A DNA stretch of 23,838 nucleotides from a virus, in IMG/VR virus record IMGVR_UViG_3300025313_000120, positions 1-23,838 of that record, one strand, 5' to 3'. The notes beneath the pieces are model-generated. The model had not been told where the DNA came from and searched no databases. It worked only from the letters and a program-made list of their open reading frames with translations. The position numbers and the translations under genes were made by a program. Positions 14,270-20,004 of the stretch are shown one piece after another (positions within the stretch are counted from its first letter, which is position 1; each line of letters begins with the position of its first letter).

Positions 14270-14704
14270 TTAGAGAATCGCCATCCCCTTAACCTTCTGC
14301 GCCGTGGTCGCCCCGTTCCAGATATTCATCATGCTGGTCTGCGGGGTTGTGTAGAAAGCGTTGTTGGTCGCAAACAATCCCAGCGCAACCCCCTTCTGCG
14401 CCTGCCTAAAATCGTTGACCGCCGTAGTCCACTGCGCCATTAGCGATGCATCGGAGTCGGGTGGGGAATCCGGGTCTGGCGTCACGTCCGTATCTGGCAC
14501 CGCCTGCGACACCGTATCCTTGCTCACCAGCGCTGCGATGATGGAACGCGCCTGACCCTTCAGCCATAGAGCAGCCTGTGATAGTGAAGTGAGGCCCGGG
14601 GGAACCGTCATGGTGCGCGGAACCACTTTCACGCCGTCTGTAAACTCCACCTGCACCACGTTGCTGTCAGGATCGAAACGAACGAACTTTGCTGTCCAGG
14701 CCAT
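14270..14704 (-). CDS. Hypothetical phage protein
   Basis: This 144-residue protein begins MAWTAKFVRFDPDSNVVQVEFTDG, a short strand module. A helical LTSLSQAALWLKGQARSIIAAL follows, then an acidic Pro/Asp linker (VPDTDVTPDPDSPPDSD), and a C-terminal part with AVNDFRQAQKGVALGLFATNNAF. No family is recognised. It has an ATG preceded by AAGGAGGGACACCT and lies 12 bases after the signal-peptide gene upstream. It probably belongs to the accessory virion block. Confidence 0.7.
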   Translation of the reverse strand: MAWTAKFVRFDPDSNVVQVEFTDGVKVVPRTMTVPPGLTSLSQAALWLKGQARSIIAALVSKDTVSQAVPDTDVTPDPDSPPDSDASLMAQWTTAVNDFRQAQKGVALGLFATNNAFYTTPQTSMMNIWNGATTAQKVKGMAIL

Positions 14705-14716
14705 AGGTGTCCCTCC

Positions 14717-15388
14717 TTATGGAGCTGCCGCGACGACGATTTGGCCCGAGAGTTGTACGGCCGCACTGGTAACCAAGCACAATACAGCGTTGGAAGTAAC
14801 AGTCCGTCCGACTGACCCAGCTCCATTTCCAAGCGTCAGACCGCCATTCGCTGCGAAGTTCCAGCCTTCCGCTGCCGTAACGCCGCCCATGACTCCAGCG
14901 GTCGGAGAACCGCAGCCGTCGGTGTTGTCGTCGACCAGCGCGACGTTGTTCGCACCGGCCGTGACGAGATTGATTGCGCATATGTAGTAGTGCGTGCTTG
15001 CGCCCGCCAGCGACGGCGTGATTTCGGTGGTCGTGGCCGTAACGATGTCAACTGGGAGGTAGAGCTTGGCAATGCCGCTACATGGGTCTAGTTGCCGCGT
15101 CCACATCTGCCCAAGCGAATCAAACGACGGCATCGTGTTGTCGCCGCTCGTCGCGGTACTCGCGGCAGCGACATCCCGGCGGACGCCCATCGCGTAGAGT
15201 CCGGTGCCACCAGCCGTCTCAGCCACGTCTTCCACCGGGACGGCAACGCCACCCAACTGGGACAACGTGGTAACGGTGGTAACGGTGGTCACCGTGCCGC
15301 TGGAGAACGTCACGGGCTGCTGTGAATACACCACCGCTCCGTAGAGGATGACGACCAGCAATGCCAGCCAGATCGGTTTCGTCTTCAT
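14717..15388 (-). CDS. Virion-like protein with N-terminal export or anchor signal
   Basis: This 223-residue protein starts at the ATG at 15388, 5 bases after the previous stop. It opens with MKTKPIWLALLVVILYGAV, a signal peptide or membrane anchor, then a short VTT repeat (VTTVTTVTT). The region GLYAMGVRRDVAAASTATSGDN followed by MPSFDSLGQMW matches a pattern frequent in phage structural proteins (A-x-RRD ... DGD ... DxxGxL). The C-terminal part is strand-rich, with Cys pairs. A virion protein carrying an export signal is odd. It may be anchored in the host membrane to interact with particles. Function unknown. Confidence 0.73.
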   Translation of the reverse strand: MKTKPIWLALLVVILYGAVVYSQQPVTFSSGTVTTVTTVTTLSQLGGVAVPVEDVAETAGGTGLYAMGVRRDVAAASTATSGDNTMPSFDSLGQMWTRQLDPCSGIAKLYLPVDIVTATTTEITPSLAGASTHYYICAINLVTAGANNVALVDDNTDGCGSPTAGVMGGVTAAEGWNFAANGGLTLGNGAGSVGRTVTSNAVLCLVTSAAVQLSGQIVVAAAP

Positions 15389-15392
15389 CTGA

Positions 15393-15626
15393 TTAACCAC
15401 CAATGGATTTGCCGGTCAGGCCGATGACGCCGGGATCAACGTCCAAGCCGAAGTGTCGTCGGCCGCAGACCTTGCACACATGGCAATGGATGTCCTGCCG
15501 AATAACAGGCTCTCCGTTGATGACCAGGCGCGCGACCATTGCGCCCGTGGCCGTTACGGAGTCTTTGGAAACGAGGTTGCTCGGTTCTGCGCAGCAAGGA
15601 TTCAGATTTGGATTTGTCGCCGACAT
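15393..15626 (-). CDS. Small Cys/His-rich (zinc-ribbon-like) phage protein
   Basis: This 77-residue protein has an ATG with GGGGGGAGT upstream. The Cys/His clusters (PCCAEPSNLV and CHVCKVCGRRHFGLDVDPG) suggest zinc binding by four of them. VCGRRHFGLDxDPGxIGLxGK recurs in small phage proteins next to capsid or head-tail genes, but I know no role. It lies between the decoration-like gene and the first signal-peptide protein. Confidence 0.77.
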   Translation of the reverse strand: MSATNPNLNPCCAEPSNLVSKDSVTATGAMVARLVINGEPVIRQDIHCHVCKVCGRRHFGLDVDPGVIGLTGKSIGG

Positions 15627-15635
15627 ACTCCCCCC

Positions 15636-16067
15636 TTACGCGAGTGTGAAAATGGTTCCAGTCGTGTCGGAGCCATTAAACTTGACACTAAAGGTCTCCC
15701 CCACCAGCAGGGTCAGCGACGATCCGTAGTCCCACCAGGCGATGAGCGGGTCCACGGGCGATGTCTGGGTGTCGTTGTAAAGCGTCACATAGCGAAAGCT
15801 GGCCATGCCAGCGCCGGAAGAGGTCCACACAATTTTGGTGCCCGTTAATGTGGCAGTGCCGGTAGCCTCCGCAAGGGTGTTCTGTGAATCTTCCCCGCCG
15901 GTCGTGTAGCCATTGCCATTGGCGATTTGCGTGAGGTCCGACAGAATCGTATTGGTAGCCACTGGCGCAGCGAGCGTCAGCACGCATTTCAGCGTATCGG
16001 TATTTAGCTGATGCTTGGCAAGGCCAAGTTGTTCGACAAAATCTTGTATCTTCGAGTACGAAGCCAT
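15636..16067 (-). CDS. Decoration-like phage structural protein
   Basis: This 143-residue protein has an AAGGAG 9 bases before the ATG. It starts MASYSKIQDFVEQLGLAKHQL, then LKCVLTLAAPVATNTILSDLTQI, GNGYTTGG, TGTATLTGTKIVWTSSGAGMASFRYVTLYND, and PLIAWWDYGSSLTLLVGETFSVKFNG. I have seen this protein (with LIAWWDYGSxxTLxxGExFxV) in very many siphophage head regions. It is usually listed as a phage protein and may stabilise or decorate the capsid. The exact role is not known to me. Confidence 0.82.
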   Translation of the reverse strand: MASYSKIQDFVEQLGLAKHQLNTDTLKCVLTLAAPVATNTILSDLTQIANGNGYTTGGEDSQNTLAEATGTATLTGTKIVWTSSGAGMASFRYVTLYNDTQTSPVDPLIAWWDYGSSLTLLVGETFSVKFNGSDTTGTIFTLA

Positions 16068-16072
16068 ATACT

Positions 16073-16177
16073 TTACTCCTTATCGGCCATTGTGATGTAC
16101 TTCACACTATGGCGGTTAAATTGGACACGGAACCACATCGGCCTAGGCATACATCCAAGCGATAAACGAACGGTCAT
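16073..16177 (-). CDS. Possible 34-residue small protein
   Basis: An ATG at 16177 with AGGA 6 bases upstream opens a 34-codon frame ending in TAA at 16073, inside the ribosome binding site of the next gene. The product (MTVRLSLGCMPRPMWFRVQF, ending in MADKE) looks protein-like. The good spacing to both neighbours suggests translational coupling. The CRP-like palindrome lies inside it. Confidence 0.4.
   Translation of the reverse strand: MTVRLSLGCMPRPMWFRVQFNRHSVKYITMADKE
16087..16112. promoter_or_regulatory. CRP/FNR-type palindrome
   Basis: TGTGA (16091-16095), six bases, then TCACA (16102-16106) form a perfect 5-bp inverted repeat with the spacing of the CRP family consensus. The flanks CCAT and ATGG extend the symmetry imperfectly. 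It lies 20 to 45 bases in front of the decoration-like gene. It could bind a CRP-family regulator, or be a chance match in coding sequence. Confidence 0.3.
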
Positions 16178-16189
16178 TCAGTCCTTTCA

Positions 16190-16786
16190 CTACCACTCGA
16201 AATGTGGAATTGTTTCGTTCACTAGCAACTGTTCAATGTGAAACGGCACCATTGCCACGATGGTCCCAGTGATGATTGGTTCTCGGCTCTCGTACCAATG
16301 GGCCACGAGCATCTTGATTGCGAGCTTGATCGTGTCGCTGACCAGTAGCGGCGACGTGGCTCCGGCCGTGTAGTTCACTTCCACAGCATTCATGCGGCTG
16401 TACAGCGATGGCCAGACGTACCCATAGGCGGGCTCGATGCGCGCGGGCGCGCTGAGCAGGTCCGCCTGGTAGGCGCTGGAGGAAAGTGTCTGCTGCGTGC
16501 CGGTGGTGTCGTAGTATTTCACCGATCCAACCGATGCCACCGGGGAGCGCGGAAGGCGAATGACGCCGCATGCCGGCCAGCCATCTAGCGTGAGCTTTAG
16601 AACGGTGGTGCAGAGCGTCCGGTTGGTCACGTTTTCGACCGTGATCCGCGCTGCCTTGAGCAATCCGCCGATATTCGGCTCGATGTCCTGCACATCCTCG
16701 ATGTCACCGAGGCGCAGCCATTCCGCGGCGGCGGCGAGGTCTACTGCCTCAATCGTTGGCGCTGTGGTAACGGTCAGTGCTGACAT
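16190..16786 (-). CDS. gp6-like head-tail connector
   Basis: This 198-residue protein begins MSALTVTTAPTIEAVDLAAAAEWLRLGDIED. The typical gp6 segments follow: LLKAARITVENVTNRTL, RLPRSPVASVGSVKYYDTTG, VEVNYTAGATSPLLVSDTIKLAIKMLVAHWYESREP. It forms the ring that joins the portal to head closure. The ATG at 16786 has no recognisable ribosome binding site (upstream bases read GTGCCCTAA). The remnant copy of the same start at 17944 keeps a good one, TGAGGAATAA. This and the 50-bp direct repeat show that a cassette was inserted here. How the intact gene is now translated is unclear. Confidence 0.88.
   Translation of the reverse strand: MSALTVTTAPTIEAVDLAAAAEWLRLGDIEDVQDIEPNIGGLLKAARITVENVTNRTLCTTVLKLTLDGWPACGVIRLPRSPVASVGSVKYYDTTGTQQTLSSSAYQADLLSAPARIEPAYGYVWPSLYSRMNAVEVNYTAGATSPLLVSDTIKLAIKMLVAHWYESREPIITGTIVAMVPFHIEQLLVNETIPHFEW
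16728..16777 (-). repeat. 50-bp direct repeat, copy A (in the intact connector gene)
   Basis: This stretch is identical to 17886-17935 and lies in the 5' part of the connector gene. The next 6 bases differ between copies (TGCTGA versus GCTGGA on the plus strand), then ACATTTA is shared again. The pair flanks the inserted cassette. Confidence 0.92.
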
Positions 16787-16811
16787 TTAGGGCACTAATA
16801 TACTTGCGTAA

Positions 16812-17564
16812 CCAAGCATCCGAGCTCCCATCCTCAAATCCGACCAACTAGCGGTTGTTGACGAAAAGCTAAAACGGGCCGACGAAAACATCCGCAATCT
16901 CCACACCGAAATCACCGCCTTCCTGCCCGACAACACCGCAAGCGGAATCAGCGAAGAGGAGAAGAAGGGAGTCGATGAATGGGCCAGAAGGCATGCGAAC
17001 CGAGGCATCCCCCCCAGGTTTGGCGTCCTTGCTGGCGAGGTTGTTTATCATCTCCGGTCCTCGCTCGACCATATCGTGTGGATGCTTTCCGATGACGCCT
17101 ACAAGAGGGCCAATGAACGGGCCATTGCCTTCCCCATATTCGTCAAAGAGCCAGTGGCGAAAGATGAAATTGCCATTTACAACAGACAGATAAAGGGCAT
17201 CACGACCAACAGCGATGCGTTGCGTGTCATCAAGGACGTACAGCCGTACCACGCTAGGGATCGTGCTACGGATCAGCCGCTTGCCATCGTCCACGACTTG
17301 AACCGAATTGATAAGCACCAGAACATTGTTGTGGTCGTGGGAACCTTCAACATGGGAATGAAATTTCCCGCTGCCGTCGTCATCGGCAGCTCTAAGATGA
17401 GCGAGGAGCAATTTGCTGCCCTCTTTCAGCAGAAGGTAGAAATTAAGTTGGCCCGACAAGTAGCTTTCAAAAGGTTTGGACAAAGGGAAAACCAAACGGC
17501 TATCCCATCGCTCACGCATCTTTTGAACGCGGTCCGCGATGTCGTCAAGCTGTTCGATTCCTAG
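16812..17564 (+). CDS. R-x4-H (HEPN-like) protein, start codon missing or unusual
   Basis: This plus-strand frame is open from the TAA at 16809 to the TAG at 17564 (about 250 codons). No ATG, GTG or TTG occurs before a GTG at 17076, which falls inside the conserved part and lacks a ribosome binding site. The real start was therefore lost at the cassette edge or is non-canonical (an ATC at 16818 or 16830 is possible). It has an N-terminal helical stretch (KSDQLAVVDEKLKRADENI), the segment GEVVYHLRSSLDHIVWML with R-x4-H as in HEPN RNases, and then AFPIFVKEP, KDVQPY, and HDLNRIDKHQNIVVVVG. I recognise the HNLRSALDHLVW ... FPIF ... QPY ... L-x4-DKHR pattern from many bacterial hypothetical proteins of about 230-260 residues, but know no proven role. 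HEPN nuclease activity is inference. A 262-codon frame on the other strand here is a shadow. Confidence 0.68.
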   Translation, partial: PSIRAPILKSDQLAVVDEKLKRADENIRNLHTEITAFLPDNTASGISEEEKKGVDEWARRHANRGIPPRFGVLAGEVVYHLRSSLDHIVWMLSDDAYKRANERAIAFPIFVKEPVAKDEIAIYNRQIKGITTNSDALRVIKDVQPYHARDRATDQPLAIVHDLNRIDKHQNIVVVVGTFNMGMKFPAAVVIGSSKMSEEQFAALFQQKVEIKLARQVAFKRFGQRENQTAIPSLTHLLNAVRDVVKLFDS

Positions 17565-17598
17565 GCAAGAGTCGATTTTTGGGAGTGGCACTGGTATA

Positions 17599-17615
17599 GT
17601 CCCTTCTAGAGGGAC
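17599..17615 (+). promoter_or_regulatory. Inverted repeat over the ribosome binding site of the 60-residue gene
   Basis: GTCCCT (17599-17604), TCTAG, AGGGAC (17610-17615) form a perfect 6-bp inverted repeat. The right arm contains the AGGG of the ribosome binding site, and TATAGT at 17595-17600 may be a -10 box. It could be an operator for autoregulation or an RNA hairpin hiding the ribosome binding site. Confidence 0.45.
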
Positions 17616-17621
17616 GACACA

Positions 17622-17804
17622 GTGACCACTACTCAAGGGAAAGCCTCTGGCAAGCAATCAGAATGGTCCAACTTTGAAAGTGCACTGAAGAAGGTACTGT
17701 CTGTCTCCCACGCCGAAATGAAATCAAAGCTGGACGCTGAGAAGCGGACGCGTCCTAAGCGCGCCGCTTCCCGCGTTTCCCGATCTTCCCGCGCCAACGA
17801 TTAG
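17622..17804 (+). CDS. Small basic protein of unknown function (60 residues)
   Basis: It starts at a GTG at 17622 with GAGGGA 9 bases upstream. It reads as a helix with a conserved feel (SEWSNFESALKKVLSVSHAEMKSKLD) and a basic Arg/Ser-rich tail (TRPKRAASRVSRSSRAND). I have seen short bacterial proteins of the type F-x2-ALKKVLSVSxxEMKxKLDAEKRxK, with no function assigned. It follows the R-x4-H protein gene by 57 bases on the same strand, so the two may form one small unit. It is the only cassette gene with intact start signals. Confidence 0.72.
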   Translation: MTTTQGKASGKQSEWSNFESALKKVLSVSHAEMKSKLDAEKRTRPKRAASRVSRSSRAND

Positions 17805-17944
17805 GAACAACTTCCTGCCTTCCCAGTGACTTCCGCGAAGGTCAACCGCTTTCCTGCGATGCGCGATAGCGCCAGTTGAAACCTAGCGGCGGCGAGGTCT
17901 ACTGCCTCAATCGTTGGCGCTGTGGTAACGGTCAGGCTGGACAT
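17801..17944 (-). pseudogene. Remnant of the connector gene 5' end
   Basis: From an ATG at 17944 (preceded by TGAGGAATAA, a good ribosome binding site) the frame reads MSSLTVTTAPTIEAVDLAAA, which matches the intact connector (MSALTV...) except Ser for Ala at residue 3. It then diverges into cassette sequence (RFQLALSRIAGKRLT and on) and stops after 47 codons. This was the original start of the connector gene before the cassette came in. Confidence 0.85.
17886..17935 (-). repeat. 50-bp direct repeat, copy B (in the connector remnant)
   Basis: This stretch is identical over 50 bases to 16728-16777. It marks the right edge of the inserted cassette; the sequence to its left is foreign to the connector gene. 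Confidence 0.92.
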
Positions 17945-18508
17945 TTATTCCTCATAGAGAGGGGGGGGGCGCAAGTAACCGTTGGTGGCGAACAGCCACT
18001 TGCGCCCTGGGGGCTTCCCGGCAGGGAAGGTGTTTACGCAATGGCCGTTGCGGACTGGTCTCCGGCGTAACGCGCGCCGGAAAGAAATCGCAATGGCCGA
18101 GGCAATCACGCTATTGGTGCCGTTGGTGATGTGCAACCGCAGGTTGGGGTATCCCGCCGGCAGTTCGCTGGCATCAATCTCCATGACGTAGAAGATGCCA
18201 TTGTTGGCCGAAGGCGCAGCTTCGCCAGTTGCGGCCTTGGCAATCGCGGCGCTGAGTGTGTCACCGGCGGCAGTCTCTTCCTCGTACTGACGGAAAGCGA
18301 TGTCCACGGTGGCGGAAGGCGTGAAGTCGTCGCACGCCTGCAAGATTGTTGCCGTCCATGCCGCAGCCGACACTCCGACCTGAAGGACAATCGTGGCGTG
18401 TGCATAGTTCCCCATCGAAAACACATCGGAGTCCGCTCCGCCGGTGATGTCCACGGGCGGTAGGATGTTCACGATGTGGCCCTGCTCTGCAATGTTGATT
18501 CCCTTCAT
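17945..18508 (-). CDS. Small virion protein with probable 3' frameshift
   Basis: This 187-residue frame starts after AAGGAG. The body (MKGINIAEQGHIVNILPPVD, FSMGNYAHATIVLQVGVSAAAW, YVMEIDASELPAGYPNLRLHITNG) is typical of a phage protein found right after the capsid gene, likely a decoration protein. After SVIASAIA the frame becomes an atypical basic tail (ISFRRALRRRPVRNGHCV). The +1 frame instead gives LSGARYAGDQSATAIA and a stop at 18034, which looks like the natural end. One extra A in the plus-strand run at 18085-18087 explains it. The repaired protein would have 157 residues. The extra tail runs through a run of nine G at 17961-17969. Confidence 0.78.
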   Translation of the reverse strand: MKGINIAEQGHIVNILPPVDITGGADSDVFSMGNYAHATIVLQVGVSAAAWTATILQACDDFTPSATVDIAFRQYEEETAAGDTLSAAIAKAATGEAAPSANNGIFYVMEIDASELPAGYPNLRLHITNGTNSVIASAIAISFRRALRRRPVRNGHCVNTFPAGKPPGRKWLFATNGYLRPPPLYEE

Positions 18509-18539
18509 GGTCCGTGTGCTCCTTATCTCAGAATGTGTG

Positions 18540-18561
18540 GGCGGCCCCCGAAGAGGCCGCC
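18540..18561 (-). other. Stable hairpin with UUCG tetraloop after the capsid gene
   Basis: On the minus strand GGCGGCCTC pairs with GGGGCCGCC (9 bp with one G-U) around a C(UUCG)G tetraloop, 6 bases after the capsid gene stop. No T-run follows, so it is not a standard terminator. It may protect the capsid mRNA 3' end or reduce read-through. Confidence 0.6.
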
Positions 18562-18567
18562 TCAGAC

Positions 18568-19893
18568 TTAACCGCGGGTATCGAGCGAGACGAACGGCGA
18601 CTGCGTTGCCGTGCCCTTGAACGGGGTCAGGGGCAGGTTCCAGATGGGCTGTCCGTCAACGCGCAACGTGATGCGGAAGGTCATTTCGTCGTTGATGAAA
18701 CGGACATGCATAGAGGACGCCGCTTGCGCACCGCCCTTTTCGATCATCAGGTACTGGCTGAGGTCCAGCAGCATGACGTCGCCCTTGGTTCCGAGTGTCG
18801 GGCAGTATTCCACGGGGATGACAGGACGGCCGAGGATCGTGCCGTAGCCATCGCCATTGGGGAACTGATAGACGGGGGTGGAGATGCCGCCGACGTTCTC
18901 AGACCCGGCGACGTTCTTGATCTTGATGTTGAGCTGCGGCAGTTGCGGCATCACGTCCTGATTGACGAACCATCCAGCATTCGCGCGGCTGCGCGGGTGC
19001 AGGCGGGCGTACATCTTCAGAACGTTCTCGGAAACAATCGTGGCCGCAACTTGGCTGGCTTCCTTGGCAACGCTCACCAAGGCGGAGCTGTTGAGAATGC
19101 CGAGCGGCTGGCCTACGCCGGTTCCCTCGATGATGGCGTCTTCCACGAGGAAATTCAGTTCCTCGGAGAATGCCTGCTCCGCGATTCCGCCCAAAGCGGA
19201 CGCATCCGCAATAAGTTCATCGGTGGCGTAGTACAACGCCATGAGCTTGCTCAGCTTCAGTTCCATCTGGCGGAACTTGGGCTTCTTGGAGGTAACTGTG
19301 TCGGCTTCCTGTGCCCAGTAGCCCTGGACGCCGCCCCAGCGTGAACCGGTGGCGCGGCTGGATTCGTCAACCGCGTTGATGACAAGCCCGTTGCCGCTGA
19401 CGGTCTGCCGGCGAACCCTGCTCAGCACTTCGCCGCCCTCGTTGACCCGGCGCAGGATTTCATTGCTGAAATCGGACTGCACAAGGAATCCGCCATCGGA
19501 AGGAACAGCCTCATTCGATCCCGTGGCAGCAGCCTGCAAGCGGGGATCAACCAAGCGGCCATTGCTACGGTCGGCCGCAACCACCGCAAGCAGATATTCG
19601 CCCAAAGACTTGAAGCCGGCCTTTTTGGGCGCCGGATCACCTGCCCGGCTTGCCGCGTCCGTGTTCGGACTCTCGCCGGGAGTGGCGTTCCGCTCGATTT
19701 CTTGCAGGGCCTCTTCGCGCTCGACCTGCTTGCTGATTCCATTGGAACCAGTGAGCGCCTTAAGGTTCTCTTCATACTTGGCTGCCTCGGATTCGTTCAG
19801 TTCCCGATTCTCCGCGGCGGCCGCGTCCAACAGCCCGCGCATCGTCTTGGTGATGTCATGCGCGCGCTGCCGCAGTGCTTTAATGTTCGACAT
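18568..19893 (-). CDS. HK97-fold major capsid protein
   Basis: This 441-residue protein starts at the ATG at 19893, which has AAAGGAG 8 bases upstream; a longer frame to 19980 is not supported. About the first 100 residues are charged and helical (MSNIKALRQRAHDITKTMRG, ...NRELNESEAAKYEENLKAL) and should be the delta scaffold domain that the protease removes. The shell domain follows: KSLGEYLLAV, SDFSNEILRRVNEGGEVLSR, YWAQEADTVTSKKPKF, FLVEDAIIEGTGVGQPLGIL, DGYGTILGRPVIPVEYCP, and a final VDGQPIW. These are signature stretches of the HK97 capsid family. Hairpins lie in its 5' leader and just after its stop, in keeping with high expression. Confidence 0.95.
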   Translation of the reverse strand: MSNIKALRQRAHDITKTMRGLLDAAAAENRELNESEAAKYEENLKALTGSNGISKQVEREEALQEIERNATPGESPNTDAASRAGDPAPKKAGFKSLGEYLLAVVAADRSNGRLVDPRLQAAATGSNEAVPSDGGFLVQSDFSNEILRRVNEGGEVLSRVRRQTVSGNGLVINAVDESSRATGSRWGGVQGYWAQEADTVTSKKPKFRQMELKLSKLMALYYATDELIADASALGGIAEQAFSEELNFLVEDAIIEGTGVGQPLGILNSSALVSVAKEASQVAATIVSENVLKMYARLHPRSRANAGWFVNQDVMPQLPQLNIKIKNVAGSENVGGISTPVYQFPNGDGYGTILGRPVIPVEYCPTLGTKGDVMLLDLSQYLMIEKGGAQAASSMHVRFINDEMTFRITLRVDGQPIWNLPLTPFKGTATQSPFVSLDTRG

Positions 19894-19961
19894 CGCTTTT
19901 CTCCTTTGCGTATCTACGTGCTCCGCCGCTGGCTTCCAGACATCGGAAGTCGCTCTGGCGC

Positions 19962-19986
19962 TTTGCCGCAGCGGAGCCACGGCAAA
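19962..19986 (-). other. Leader hairpin in front of the capsid gene
   Basis: On the minus strand TTTGCCG (19986-19980) pairs with CGGCAAA (19968-19962) with an 11-base loop, in the gap between the protease stop and the capsid start. It may stabilise or regulate the capsid message. No T-run follows. Confidence 0.4.
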
Positions 19987-20004
19987 AAGTCGTTTGGTTG
20001 TGCT

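Noticed and set aside
16869-17657. A 262-codon minus-strand frame in the cassette
   Set aside because: The plus strand holds the recognised FPIF ... QPY ... DKH protein; the minus frame has no family features.
16728-17944. Insertion sequence
   Set aside because: There is no transposase and there are no terminal inverted repeats, and the duplicated 50 bp is too long for a target-site duplication.
18514-19344. A 276-codon plus-strand frame opposite the capsid gene
   Set aside because: Antisense shadow of conserved capsid codons in GC-rich DNA.
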